Shown: positions 33,077 to 42,312 of the stretch, one piece after another
How positions within the stretch are numbered: the stretch's first letter is position 1
Layout: the number at the start of each line of letters is the position of its first letter
From: JAUYIV01 sp035464675
Lineage (GTDB): Bacteria > Actinomycetota > Acidimicrobiia > Spongiisociales > UBA11373
Length of the DNA stretch: 64,000 bases
NCBI GenBank assembly: GCA_035464675.1
Contig: DATHSA010000046.1
Location: 8,324 to 72,323 of the forward strand
Reading direction: 5' to 3'
Position numbers and translations under genes: made by a program
The notes under the pieces: model-generated
Told to the model about the DNA's origin: nothing
What the model saw: only the letters and a program-made list of their open reading frames with translations
The model's database searches: none

Positions 33077-33292
33077 ATGGCCTCATTCGATGTCGATGCC
33101 TTCCAGGAGCGGTTCCGCAACCGGGCCGCCGCCGTCAAGGAACGTGGCATCCCGCCGCTCGAAGGCGAGGCACGACGAAAGTTCCTCGCCGGCGCCCAGC
33201 AGGACTTCGTGGACTACTCCCTCGTCGCGGACGCCGAGATCTCGGTCGAGGACGGGTCCCTGGTCCTGAGATTCCCCCTCGAGGGAGAATGA
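33077..33292 (+). CDS. Small conserved-looking protein upstream of the ATPase pair
   Basis: 71 aa, soluble, mixed charge, no cysteines. Sequence features: a helical N-terminus with FQERFRNRAAAVKERG, then FLAGAQQDFVDYSLVADAEI and a beta-like end (DGSLVLRFPL). The ATG has GGAG nine bases upstream and TAGTCT further upstream as a possible -10. It ends 28 bases before the first ArsA-like gene and is probably in the same operon, so it may be a partner or regulator of the ATPases. No function can be assigned. Confidence 0.65.
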   Translation: MASFDVDAFQERFRNRAAAVKERGIPPLEGEARRKFLAGAQQDFVDYSLVADAEISVEDGSLVLRFPLEGE

Positions 33293-33320
33293 TCGGGCGC
33301 ACCGGACAGACCGCCTCGTG

Positions 33321-34169
33321 ATGCTCGAGCGCCGCCTTCTCATCGTCACCGGGAAGGGTGGTGTCGGCAAGAGCGCCATCGCCGTCGCAGCGGCCCTCCA
33401 TGCGGCAAAGCATGGTCAACGGGTGCTCGTCGTGGGTATGGCCGACGGGGTCGGCCTCGCGGCCCATCTCCGGGTCGGTCGTCTCGGCTCCGAGCCGACC
33501 CGTATTCGTCCCGGCCTCCATGCGCTGGCCATCGACCCTGCTGCCGCACTCGACGAGTATCTCCGCCTGCGAATCAAGGTCCCTCGCCTCGGGATGATGA
33601 CCCGGGCGTTCGGTGTCCTCGCCGACACGGTCCCCGGGATCCGCGACACCGTCGTCATCGGCAAGGTGCTCTACGAGGCAACCCGACTGGAGTGGGACAT
33701 CGTCGTTGCCGACGCCCCGGCGACAGGGCAGATCCTCTCCTACTTGAGGGCTCCGGCGACGATCGAGACCCTGGTGCCGGGAGGGCGGGTCAGGGAACAG
33801 GCGGCGTGGATGCGGGAGGTCCTTGGCGATCCGACCTCCACCGGGATCCTGATCGCGGCCACCCCCGAGGAGTTGCCGGTCGCCGAGACCCGGGAGACAC
33901 TCGATGCGATCGCCTCCGAGGGCCTCGCAGATGTGGCCGGGGTCGTCGCCAACCGCGTCGTCCCCCCGCTTGCCATATCCGCCGATCGCATCACCAGGGA
34001 ACCCCCGGGACCCAGGCGCGATGCCGCCATGCTCCACCGGGACGTGAGGAGCGCACAGGAGACCCATCTCGCCGCTCTCCAGCCTGCTGTGACGTTTCCG
34101 CTCCTGTTCGGGCTGCGCACTCCGGGCGAGGTCGCCAGCCGGCTCTCCGAGATGTGGGACGGCGAATGA
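33321..34169 (+). CDS. ArsA/Get3-like ATPase, first of a pair
   Basis: 282 aa. The deviant Walker A GKGGVGKSA (about 11-19), with its signature lysine, places it in the ArsA/Get3/MinD class. The switch regions are less conserved: VADAPATGQ instead of the usual VDTAPTGHTLR. There is no anion-binding cysteine motif as in arsenite pumps and no tail-anchored protein pocket that I can recognise. Actinobacteria commonly carry two such genes side by side (Rv3679/Rv3680 in M. tuberculosis), thought to form a complex. A GTG three bases earlier is also possible. The stop overlaps the next ATG (ATGA). Confidence 0.85.
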   Translation: MLERRLLIVTGKGGVGKSAIAVAAALHAAKHGQRVLVVGMADGVGLAAHLRVGRLGSEPTRIRPGLHALAIDPAAALDEYLRLRIKVPRLGMMTRAFGVLADTVPGIRDTVVIGKVLYEATRLEWDIVVADAPATGQILSYLRAPATIETLVPGGRVREQAAWMREVLGDPTSTGILIAATPEELPVAETRETLDAIASEGLADVAGVVANRVVPPLAISADRITREPPGPRRDAAMLHRDVRSAQETHLAALQPAVTFPLLFGLRTPGEVASRLSEMWDGE

Positions 34170-35176
34170 GCACTGCGGTCGTCCTGGTGGTCGGTGCCGG
34201 AGGGGTCGGCAAGACGACCATCTCCGCTGCAATCGGCGCGGATGCCGCCCGCGCCGGGGCCCGGACCCTGGTCCTGACCGTCGACCCTGCCCGTCGTCTC
34301 GCCGATGCACTCGGCATCGATGTCGGCAACCACCCCGTCGAGGTGCCTGGCATGGCCGGACTCTCGGCGGCGATGCTCGACGCAGCGGCGTCGTGGGAGG
34401 CCATCGTCCGAACTCACGCGGCGCCCGATGTCGCCGTCCGTCTCGTGGCGAACCCCCTCTTCCGCGCCGTGGCCGACCGGTTCCCCTCCGGTCAGGCCTA
34501 CGCCGCGGCCGAAGAGATGGCAACCCACGCCGACTCCGGCGAGTGGGACGTCCTGGTCGTCGACACGCCACCGGCCGCGGGCGGCGTCGACTTCCTGTCG
34601 GCGCCGCGGCGAATGAGGGCCCTCGTCGCCGGCCGGGCTCTGCGTTGGCTGACAGGCCCCAGGATCCCGGGTCGGCGCGCCCTGTACGCGGTGACGGCAC
34701 GCCCTGCGCTTCGCATCGCCGACGCGGTGCTCGGCGGACCCCTCCTGGAGGACGTGGCCGAATTCCTGCTCGACCTGCGCGAGACCTACGACGGGATCTC
34801 GCGGAGGTCGAAGCAGGTGGAACGGGTATTGCGGGAGGCAGCCGGCGTGGTGGTCACCACCGCCGATCCCGCGCCGCTTCTCGAGGCCGTCCGCTTGTTC
34901 GACGAGGTGCCCGAATGGGCCAGCCCACCCCGCGTGGTCGTGTTCAACAGGTCACTCCCGGCGGAGTGGGCGCACGCGGTCGGCGACCCGGGTGATCCGC
35001 TCGACGCGAACCTGGCGCGGTGGGGCCTGGAGGCCGAGCGGCAGGCCGATGTCCGTGCCGAGCTGGCCGCCCGGCACGGCGTCGACCCCGTGGTGATTCC
35101 CTGGATGGCCGAGATGCCCACGGACCCCGAGGCGCTGGCGGACCTCGCCGAGCGGATCGTCGTGTTCGAGGAATAG
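34166..35176 (+). CDS. ArsA/Get3-like ATPase, second of a pair
   Basis: 336 aa. The P-loop is GAGGVGKTT (about 9-17): the ATP-anchoring lysine is kept, but the signature lysine that completes the partner site is Ala here. Switch II is VVDTPPAAG (about 131-139), and LTVDPARRLADALG is typical of the family. It overlaps the first ATPase by four bases, so the two are made together. If they form a heterodimer, the missing lysine would leave one active site incomplete. It converges on dnaE. Confidence 0.85.
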   Translation: MSTAVVLVVGAGGVGKTTISAAIGADAARAGARTLVLTVDPARRLADALGIDVGNHPVEVPGMAGLSAAMLDAAASWEAIVRTHAAPDVAVRLVANPLFRAVADRFPSGQAYAAAEEMATHADSGEWDVLVVDTPPAAGGVDFLSAPRRMRALVAGRALRWLTGPRIPGRRALYAVTARPALRIADAVLGGPLLEDVAEFLLDLRETYDGISRRSKQVERVLREAAGVVVTTADPAPLLEAVRLFDEVPEWASPPRVVVFNRSLPAEWAHAVGDPGDPLDANLARWGLEAERQADVRAELAARHGVDPVVIPWMAEMPTDPEALADLAERIVVFEE

Positions 35177-35220
35177 ACGAGACGAAACGAGAGGGGCCGG
35201 AGCGAGGGCGAGCCGGTCGG

Positions 35221-35254
35221 CGTCGCCTGCCGCCATCTGCGGTCTGCCGTCGAC
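35221..35254 (+). repeat. Degenerate CTGCC-type array
   Basis: Loose 7-base phased copies of TCTGC/CTGCC motifs (GCCATCTGCGGTCTGCC) in the convergent gap between the second ATPase and dnaE. It is weaker than the other arrays. Confidence 0.35.
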
Positions 35255-35256
35255 CT

Positions 35257-38200
35257 CTAATTCAGCACCGAATCGGGGCCCAACAGCGCCCGCAACTCCG
35301 CGTACAGCGCCGTCCTCGCCTCGACGGTGTGATCGGGGCCGAGGCGAACGACCTTCTCGTCCGGCATCCCCTGGAGATGCAGGTACACCGGTGTCGGGCC
35401 GGGGTGGTTCGAGAGCACCTCCTTGAGCTGATTCACGAGTCCGACCGACATGCGCTGGGAGACGACCCGCAGGCGGACCACCTGCTCGCTCTCGATGTCC
35501 GGTTCGTGGATGCGGTGCGCGATGAACTTCAGGCTGTCGCCCCGCTGGTCGACCCGCCCGGCGCAGACGAGCATGGCGTCCTCTCGCACGAGCGGCCCGG
35601 TCTCGGCGACGGTCCTCGGGAACGCCACCACCTCGACACTGCCCTCGAGGTCCTCGAGGGTGAAGTAGAGCATCAGCTCCCCCGCCCTCGTGTAGCGTCG
35701 GGTGACCGAGGCGACGATCCCTGCGATGCTCGCCGAGGTCCCGTCCCCGTGCTCGTCCAGACCGGGTATCGAGGTCGTGGCCAGGGCCCTGAGCGTCGAC
35801 TCCAGTCCGAACAGAGGATGGTCCGACACGTACAGACCGAGCATCTCCTTCTCGAATTGAAGCTTGATCTTCTTGTCCCACTCCATGTCGGGGATCTCCA
35901 CCGCCCCCGGATGGGTCGACGGCTCGTCGGACCCGAACAGTGAGAACTGCCCCATGTCCTCGGCCCGGCGTCGCGCCACCACGCCGTCGATCATCTGCTC
36001 ATACACCGCCATGAGGCCCTTCCGGGGCGCTCCGGTTGCATCGAAGGCCCCCGCCTTGATCAAGGACTCCACGGTTCGCTTGTTGAGCACCGCCAGGTCG
36101 ACTCGCTCGATGAAATCCTGGAACGACTCGAAGCGCCCGTTCTTCTTGCGCTCTTCGGTGATCAGCTCCACGACGCCTTCGCCGACATTGCGGATGGCCG
36201 ACAACCCGAACGGGACGGCGCCTTCGCGGGCCACGAAATCCGATTCGGAGGAGTTGACGTCTGGGACTATGACGCGCACACCCATCGCCCGGCACTCGTT
36301 CAGGTAGATGGCCGTGCGGTCCTTGTCCCGCTTGGATGAGGTCAGCAGGGCTGCCATGTATTCGGCCGGGTAGTGAGCCTTGAGCCATGCCGTCTGATAG
36401 GCGACGAGGCCGTAGCCGACGGCATGCGGCTTGTTGAAGCCGTACCCGGCGAAGTGGGCGATGAGGTCGAAGAGCTCCTTGCCGAGCTCGCGGGGATGCC
36501 CCTGAGCCACGCACCCCTCGATGAACTTCTGCTCCTCCCCCGCCATCACCGAGGCGATCTTCTTGCCTATCGCCTTGCGCAGGCTGTCCGCCTCCTCCAT
36601 CGAGTATCCGGCCATGACGGCCGCCACCCGCATCACCTGCTCCTGGTAGACGATGATCCCGTAGGTCTCGCTGAGCACCTCCTCGAGCGCCGGGTGGAGA
36701 TGCCCGATCGGGACCCTCCCGTTCTTACGATCCGCATACAGGTTGTGCGTCCCGGCCCCCATCGGCCCCGGGCGATACAGGGACAGCAGGGCGACGATGT
36801 CCTCGAACCGGTCGGGCTGGAGGTTGCGCATCAGGGCCCGCATCCCGGCGCCCTCCAGTTGGAAGACGCCCATGGAGTCTCCCCGCGAGAGCATCTCGTA
36901 GACCGCCGGATCGTCGAGAGGGACGTCGTCGATGGCGGGGCGGACCCCATGATTCTCCTCGACGAGTTCCAGGCAACGCTCGATGGTCGACAGGTTGCGC
37001 AGGCCGAGGAAGTCCATCTTGAGGAGCCCGAGACGCTCGATGGCGTGCATCTCGAACTGGGTCACCACCTCGGCGTCTTCCCCCTTCTGCTGGATGGGGA
37101 CGATCTCGGTGAGCGGCTCCGGAGAGATCACCACGGCGGCGGCGTGGATCGAGTCCTGGCGGCGCAGACCCTCCAGGCCGCGAGCCGTGTCGATCACCTT
37201 CCGAGCATCGGGATCGGAGGCATACATGTCGCGGAGGCCGGAGGCATTGGCGTGGAAGTCGCGCAGTGACGAATCGGCATCGTCGGGGAGGGGGTCGAGG
37301 CATTGGTCCAGCGTCGCCTCCCGGCCCAGGATGGGTGGTGGCATCGCCTTCGCGGTCCGGTCCCCCACGGCATAGGGATATCCGAGGACCCGGGCGGCAT
37401 CGCGAAGCGCCTGGCGGCCCTTGATCGTCGAGAAGGTGATGATCTGGGCCACGTGGTCGCTGCCGTAGCGCTCTGCCGCATAGCGGATCATCTCGGAGCG
37501 GTAGCGCTCGTCGAAGTCCATGTCGATGTCCGGCATCTCCCGACGACCCGGGTTGAGGAACCGCTCGAAGATGAGCCCGTGGTGGATCGGATCGAGGTCG
37601 GTGATCCGGAGGCAATAGGAGACGATCGAACCACCTGCCGAGCCCCGACCGGGCCCGACCCTGATCCCCTGCTCGCGGGCGTGTCGGATCAGATCCCAGA
37701 CGATGAGGAAGTAGGCCGGGAATCCCATCTCCTCGATGACGCGCAACTCGTACTCGATTCGGTCCCGAATCTCGTCGTCGAGCCCATCCCCATAGCGCTC
37801 GCGGGCGCCTTCGGCCACGAGCGAGCGGAGGTACGACTCCTCGGTCTCGCCCTCCGGCACCGGAAAGTGGGGCAGGAGGATGTTGCCGAACTCCATCTTC
37901 ACGTCGGCGCGCTCGGCGATCAGCAGGGTGTTGTCGCATGCGCCCGGGTAGTCGGACTCGGGGAACAGCGCCCGCATCTCGGCAGCCGACTTGATGTAGT
38001 AGCCCTCCCCCTGGAAGGCGAAGCGGTCGTCGTCGCTCATCTGGGCCCCGGTCTGGATGCAGAGCAGTGCGTCGTGGGCCTCCGCCTCGCCCGCCCTGGT
38101 GTAGTGGCAGTCGTTGGTGGCCAGGAGCGGAGCGCCGATCTCAGAGGCGATCGACACGAGATCCGGGAGCACCTTGCGCTGGGCGGCGACACCGTGGTCC

Positions 38201-38769
38201 ATCACCTCTACGAAGAAATTGTCCCGCCCGAAGATGTCCTGGTACATCGCGGCGGCTTCCACGGCCGCCTCATAGTCGCGCTCGACCCCGACGTTTCCCT
38301 CCTCACCCGACGCATCGGGGGCAAGCAGCTGTGGGACGTGGCCGCCGAGGCATCCGGATGTCGCAACCAGGCCGGCGGCGTGCTCGGCGAGCAGCTCGGC
38401 GTCCATCCGCGGCTTGTAGTAGAAGCCCTCGAGATAGGCGCGGCTCGCCAGCTTCACCAGATTCCGATATCCCCGCTGGTCGATCGCCAGAAGAGTCATG
38501 TGGTATCGGATGTCGTCGCGGCGGGGTGGCCGGTCGAACCGCGATCCTGGCGTGAGGTATGCCTCCATTCCGATGACGGGATTGACGCCTGCATCGCGGG
38601 CCTGCTGATAGAACTCGACCGCTCCGTAGAGGACGCCGTGGTCGGTGAGCCCCACTCCGGGTTGTCCGTCCGCCGCCGCCGCCGCGATCACATCCTGGAC
38701 CCGGGCCGCCCCGTCGAGCATCGAGTATTCGGTGTGCAGATGGAGATGAGCAAAGCTGCGGTCCGACAC
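35257..38769 (-). CDS. dnaE: DNA polymerase III alpha subunit
   Basis: 1170 aa. The N-terminal PHP domain (HLHLHTEYSMLDG, GLTDHG) retains its metal-binding histidines; in mycobacterial DnaE1 this domain is the proofreading nuclease. The C-family polymerase follows, with catalytic acids in PDIDMDFDERYR and the GPGRGSAGGSIVSYCL loop, then helix-hairpin-helix and OB-fold domains (ASIAGIVASVTRRYT). It is the replicative polymerase. The GTG start has CGGAGA five bases before it. Size and PHP motifs fit DnaE1 rather than the mutagenic DnaE2. Confidence 0.98.
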   Translation of the reverse strand: MSDRSFAHLHLHTEYSMLDGAARVQDVIAAAAADGQPGVGLTDHGVLYGAVEFYQQARDAGVNPVIGMEAYLTPGSRFDRPPRRDDIRYHMTLLAIDQRGYRNLVKLASRAYLEGFYYKPRMDAELLAEHAAGLVATSGCLGGHVPQLLAPDASGEEGNVGVERDYEAAVEAAAMYQDIFGRDNFFVEVMDHGVAAQRKVLPDLVSIASEIGAPLLATNDCHYTRAGEAEAHDALLCIQTGAQMSDDDRFAFQGEGYYIKSAAEMRALFPESDYPGACDNTLLIAERADVKMEFGNILLPHFPVPEGETEESYLRSLVAEGARERYGDGLDDEIRDRIEYELRVIEEMGFPAYFLIVWDLIRHAREQGIRVGPGRGSAGGSIVSYCLRITDLDPIHHGLIFERFLNPGRREMPDIDMDFDERYRSEMIRYAAERYGSDHVAQIITFSTIKGRQALRDAARVLGYPYAVGDRTAKAMPPPILGREATLDQCLDPLPDDADSSLRDFHANASGLRDMYASDPDARKVIDTARGLEGLRRQDSIHAAAVVISPEPLTEIVPIQQKGEDAEVVTQFEMHAIERLGLLKMDFLGLRNLSTIERCLELVEENHGVRPAIDDVPLDDPAVYEMLSRGDSMGVFQLEGAGMRALMRNLQPDRFEDIVALLSLYRPGPMGAGTHNLYADRKNGRVPIGHLHPALEEVLSETYGIIVYQEQVMRVAAVMAGYSMEEADSLRKAIGKKIASVMAGEEQKFIEGCVAQGHPRELGKELFDLIAHFAGYGFNKPHAVGYGLVAYQTAWLKAHYPAEYMAALLTSSKRDKDRTAIYLNECRAMGVRVIVPDVNSSESDFVAREGAVPFGLSAIRNVGEGVVELITEERKKNGRFESFQDFIERVDLAVLNKRTVESLIKAGAFDATGAPRKGLMAVYEQMIDGVVARRRAEDMGQFSLFGSDEPSTHPGAVEIPDMEWDKKIKLQFEKEMLGLYVSDHPLFGLESTLRALATTSIPGLDEHGDGTSASIAGIVASVTRRYTRAGELMLYFTLEDLEGSVEVVAFPRTVAETGPLVREDAMLVCAGRVDQRGDSLKFIAHRIHEPDIESEQVVRLRVVSQRMSVGLVNQLKEVLSNHPGPTPVYLHLQGMPDEKVVRLGPDHTVEARTALYAELRALLGPDSVLN

Positions 38770-38819
38770 CGAGTCTCCGTTTTCGCGAGGAATTACAGCC
38801 GTGTAGTCACGTTAGCCCG

Positions 38820-38855
38820 GTCGCCAGTCGCCCGTCACCCGGGCACCCGTCACAG
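38820..38855 (+). repeat. Period-7 array (GTCNCCC type)
   Basis: GTCGCCA, GTCGCCC, GTCACCC, GGGCACCC (8 bases), GTCACAG, in the divergent spacer between dnaE and the aldolase gene. Confidence 0.5.
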
Positions 38856-38925
38856 CCCCGCGGGGCATCTGGTCTCTCGCTCTCAGGCCGTAGGTGGCGT
38901 CGGAAGTCGAGCGACCGGGCATCCT

Positions 38926-38931
38926 TACAAT
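38926..38931 (+). promoter_or_regulatory. Probable -10 of the aldolase-pfkA operon
   Basis: TACAAT, 35 bases before the ATG. No clear -35 hexamer is seen upstream. Confidence 0.35.
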
Positions 38932-38966
38932 GTCGCACCACGCAACAACGGAGCCTTCTCCCCACC

Positions 38967-39869
38967 ATGACTCTCGGATACGACGGCAGCCTGTTCCTCC
39001 TCGCGTTCGATCACCGCGGAAGCTTCAAGTCGAAGATGTTCGGCCTCACCGATCCCTCATCCGATGACAGGCAGCGCCTCGAGGCGGCGAAGCGCGTGGT
39101 CTGGGCCGGCTTCGAGTCCGCCCGTGCCGATGGTCTCCCGGAGGGTGCCGGGATCCTCGTCGACGAGGAGATGGGGGCAGAGGTCGCCCGGGCTGCGCGA
39201 GCGGCGGGAATCCCTTTCGCCATGCCCGTCGAGAAGTCGGGCCAGGACGTGTTCGACTTCGAATACGGCGACGAATTCGGGGCCCACATCGAAGAGTTCG
39301 ACCCCACGTTCAGCAAGGTGCTGGTGCGGTGGAATCCCGATGACGACCCGGACACAAAGGCCCTCCAGGGTGAGCGGCTCGCCCGGCTCGGCTCGTGGCT
39401 CCACGAGCGGGACCGTCTGTTCCTGTTCGAGTTGCTCGTGCCGGCCAGCGATCGACAGAAGGAAATGGTGGGCGGCGACATCGATGCCTACGACCGCCAC
39501 ATCCGTCCCGTGCTGATGCTCGAAGTGATCGACGAGTTGCGGCAAGCGGGGGTCGAGCCGGACATCTGGAAGATCGAGGGGATCGACTCAGCCGACCACT
39601 GCCGTCTCATTTCGGGTCTGGTTCGGGCCGGAGACAGGAGCCGGGTGACATGCGTGGTATTGGGTCGCGGCGCCGATGACACCCGGGTCGACCACTGGCT
39701 GGCGACCGCAGCACCCGTGGCGGGGTACAGCGGCTTCGCCATCGGGCGGTCGATCTGGTGGGACGCAGTGGCCGCCTGGAAGGACGGCGAGGCCTCGGAG
39801 GCCGACGCGGCCAAGCAGATCTCGGGCAACTACCTGCGCTTCATCGACGTCTATCAGAACGCCGGCTGA
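38967..39869 (+). CDS. DUF2090/LacD-like class I aldolase family protein
   Basis: 300 aa TIM-barrel candidate. AFDHRGS (13-19) is the opening motif of LacD-type tagatose-bisphosphate aldolases and of the DUF2090 domain fused to IolC kinases. A likely Schiff-base lysine is K202 in WKIEG, with K117 as alternative. Such enzymes cleave ketose (bis)phosphates or 2-deoxy-5-keto-gluconate 6-phosphate. The stop overlaps pfkA as TGATG, and this coupling to phosphofructokinase suggests it may be the glycolytic fructose-1,6-bisphosphate aldolase, though this is inference. No inositol genes are nearby, which argues against an IolJ role. Confidence 0.75.
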   Translation: MTLGYDGSLFLLAFDHRGSFKSKMFGLTDPSSDDRQRLEAAKRVVWAGFESARADGLPEGAGILVDEEMGAEVARAARAAGIPFAMPVEKSGQDVFDFEYGDEFGAHIEEFDPTFSKVLVRWNPDDDPDTKALQGERLARLGSWLHERDRLFLFELLVPASDRQKEMVGGDIDAYDRHIRPVLMLEVIDELRQAGVEPDIWKIEGIDSADHCRLISGLVRAGDRSRVTCVVLGRGADDTRVDHWLATAAPVAGYSGFAIGRSIWWDAVAAWKDGEASEADAAKQISGNYLRFIDVYQNAG

Positions 39870-40885
39870 TGGCGACGATCGGCCTGCTCACGGCCGGGGG
39901 CGATTGCCCCGGCCTTAACGCGGTGATCCGCGCCGTCACGGCGACGGCCGTCGCCGGCGGCCATTCGGTCGTTGGTTTTCGGAACGGCTGGGCGGGCCTC
40001 ATGGACGACGACCCGATGCCCCTCGACCGCAATGCCGTCAGGGGCATCCTGGGCCGGGGTGGCACGATCTTGGGAACCTCGCGGCGCGATCCGTATGTCC
40101 ACGGTGAAGGGGCGAAATCGATCGCGGGGACGACCGAGCGGCATGGACTGCAGGCGATCGTCGTCGTAGGAGGTGACGGCACTCTACGAACCGCCGCCCG
40201 GATCGACGCCGAGGGCATTCCGATCGTCGGGATTCCCAAGACGATCGACAACGACGTTCCGGGCACAGATGTCTCGTTCGGGTTCGACACCGCCGTCGAG
40301 ATCGCCACCGACGCCATCGACCGGCTCACCACCACGGCCGAGGCCCACAATCGAGTCCAACTGGTCGAGGTGATGGGTCGCTCCAAGGGCTGGATCGCCA
40401 TCCACGCCGGGATTGCCGCCGGGGCCGACGTGATCCTCATACCCGAGTTCCCGATGCCCCTCGACGAAGCCGCCGGGATCATCACCCGGCGTCACGACCA
40501 GGGGCACAACTACTCGGTGGTGGTGGTGGCAGAGGGAATCGACCATCCCCGCGAGGACGACCTGCCATCGGACACCTACGGGTTCACGCGTCTCGGCGGC
40601 GTCGCCTACTGGGTGGCCCCGGTTCTCGAGGAACTGACTGGATTCGAGACCCGGGTGACGGTGCTCGGCCACCTGCAACGCGGCGGCACGCCGTCGGCCC
40701 GCGACCGGATCCTCGCCACCCGCCTCGGCGCTGCTGCGATCGCATCGGTCGAGCGAGGCGAACACGGCGTGATGATGGCCGTCAGGGGAACCACGATCGA
40801 ACCGATCCCGATATCGAACATCGGAGACGACCCACGGGGGGTCCCCCGGGAGCTGTGGGACGTCGCTCGCGCCTTCTTCGGCTAG
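39869..40885 (+). CDS. pfkA: 6-phosphofructokinase, likely ATP-dependent
   Basis: 338 aa. TAGGDCPGLNAVIR (8-21), GGDGT, PKTIDNDV with the catalytic Asp, and MGRSKGWIA are PFK signatures. The donor-site pair is Gly (GGDGT) and Lys (PKTIDND). In PPi-dependent enzymes the first position is usually Asp (GGDDT or GGEDT), so Gly predicts ATP use, while the Lys is shared with PPi types; this combination fits the actinobacterial group III ATP-PFKs. The ATG shares one base with the aldolase stop. It phosphorylates fructose-6-phosphate, whose product the upstream protein may cleave. Confidence 0.93.
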   Translation: MATIGLLTAGGDCPGLNAVIRAVTATAVAGGHSVVGFRNGWAGLMDDDPMPLDRNAVRGILGRGGTILGTSRRDPYVHGEGAKSIAGTTERHGLQAIVVVGGDGTLRTAARIDAEGIPIVGIPKTIDNDVPGTDVSFGFDTAVEIATDAIDRLTTTAEAHNRVQLVEVMGRSKGWIAIHAGIAAGADVILIPEFPMPLDEAAGIITRRHDQGHNYSVVVVAEGIDHPREDDLPSDTYGFTRLGGVAYWVAPVLEELTGFETRVTVLGHLQRGGTPSARDRILATRLGAAAIASVERGEHGVMMAVRGTTIEPIPISNIGDDPRGVPRELWDVARAFFG

Positions 40886-40959
40886 GTGCGCGTCCGGGCC
40901 GCGGACCGAAGACCGGCGGCGTCAGGTGGGTGACGGCGCTGCGCCCGCCAGGCATCCGC

Positions 40960-41847
40960 TCAGGTGGCGGTCAGCGCCTCCAGCACACCGGCGAGATCCT
41001 CGGGCAACTCGCTCTCCGCGTCAATGCGGTCGCCGCTCACGGGGTGATCGAAGGCGACCGCCGACGCGTGCAGGAAGACCCGCGGCGACCCGGTGGAGAT
41101 GCCATAGATCCTGTCGCCCATGACGGGAAGGCCGATCGAAGCGAGATGCACCCGGATCTGGTGCGTACGCCCCGTCTCGAGCCGCAGCTCCAGCAGAGAG
41201 GCACGGTCGAACTCGGCCGAGAGTCGGTAGTGGGTCCGCGCCGGGCGGCCTCCGGAATCGATCCGCATCTGGGTCGGCCTCCCCGGATCGCGCCCGATCG
41301 GGGCGTCGATCGTCCCGGTCGGCATCGCCGGAACCCCTGCGACGAGCGCGAGGTATGTCCGATCGATCTCGCGACGGCGCATCGCCTCCCGAAGCCCCTG
41401 GTACGCCTCCGCGTCCAGCGCCACGACCAGGAGCCCCGACGTGTCACGATCGAGCCGATGGACGATTCCCCACCGGTCCTCGGCGCCCACACCTCTCACC
41501 CGCGGCCAGCGGTTGAGGATTCCGGCCGCCAGGGTGCCGCGCAGGTTCCCCGCTCCGGGATGGGTCACGATCCCCGGGGGCTTGTCGACCACCGCGACAT
41601 GCTCGTCCTCGTACCTCACCCCGAAATCGACCTCCTCGGCGACCAGCCCGGGATCGGGTGGGGGAAGGTCGAATTGGACCACCGACCCCGCCGCGAGTCG
41701 GGCCTTGGCCTCGACGACGGCGCCGTCCACGACGACGCCTCCCTCGTCGGCGATCCGACGAGCCTGGGCCCTGCTGAGATCTCCGAGCCTTGCCACGATC
41801 AGATCGGCACGCTCCCCGTCCAGGTCTGCCGGGACCTTCGCCCTCAT
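40960..41847 (-). CDS. rluD: RluD-family 23S rRNA pseudouridine synthase
   Basis: 295 aa. An N-terminal S4-like RNA-binding domain (RADLIVARLGDLSRAQARRIADEGGVVVDG) precedes a catalytic domain with the HRLDRDTSGLLVVA motif holding the nucleophilic Asp, plus RTHQIRVHLASIGLPVMGD. RluD modifies helix 69 of 23S rRNA. The ATG at 41847 overlaps the lspA stop (ATGA). The lspA-rluD pair is common in bacteria. Confidence 0.95.
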   Translation of the reverse strand: MRAKVPADLDGERADLIVARLGDLSRAQARRIADEGGVVVDGAVVEAKARLAAGSVVQFDLPPPDPGLVAEEVDFGVRYEDEHVAVVDKPPGIVTHPGAGNLRGTLAAGILNRWPRVRGVGAEDRWGIVHRLDRDTSGLLVVALDAEAYQGLREAMRRREIDRTYLALVAGVPAMPTGTIDAPIGRDPGRPTQMRIDSGGRPARTHYRLSAEFDRASLLELRLETGRTHQIRVHLASIGLPVMGDRIYGISTGSPRVFLHASAVAFDHPVSGDRIDAESELPEDLAGVLEALTAT

Positions 41848-42308
41848 TCCCGCGCAAGGGCGAGGATGAGCGCGAGGATCGCCCCGATCGTGATCGCGGA
41901 GTCGGCGGCATTGAACGCCGGGAAGAACGAGAAGTCGACGAAGTCGATCACCTCGCCGTCGAGCAGCCCGTCGCCGCGGAACACCCGGTCGATCAGGTTC
42001 CCGATCGCCCCGCCCAACACGAGTCCGAGCGCAACCGCCTCCGGTCGATGTGGAACGGATCGTACGACGATCACGATGAAGACGGCTACGGCGATGGCGA
42101 GCAGGGCGATGATCGAGCCCCAGCCCTCGAGCATGCTGAAGGCTGCTCCCGAGTTCGTCAGATAACGCAGCTGAAGGAAGTCCTCTATCAGGACGATCGG
42201 ATCGCCAGGGAGGACTGTGGCGGCCCACCACTTCGTGAGCTGGTCCACGACGACCACCGCCGACCCGGCGACCAGGGCCGCCGCCCGGGGGCCGGAGATG
42301 CGCGTCAA
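41844..42308 (-). CDS. lspA: Lipoprotein signal peptidase (signal peptidase II)
   Basis: 154 aa with four transmembrane helices. Conserved blocks are VVDQLTKWWA, NSGAAFSML, GGAIGNLIDRVFRG and FPAFNAADSAITIG, including the two catalytic aspartates (in NLIDR and NAADS). It cleaves prolipoprotein signal peptides after lipidation. The start is a TTG at 42308, four bases after the upstream TraR/DksA gene; no ATG or GTG is available before the first helix. The gene is in a minus-strand operon with rluD. Confidence 0.95.
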   Translation of the reverse strand: MTRISGPRAAALVAGSAVVVVDQLTKWWAATVLPGDPIVLIEDFLQLRYLTNSGAAFSMLEGWGSIIALLAIAVAVFIVIVVRSVPHRPEAVALGLVLGGAIGNLIDRVFRGDGLLDGEVIDFVDFSFFPAFNAADSAITIGAILALILALARE

Positions 42309-42312
42309 GGCT

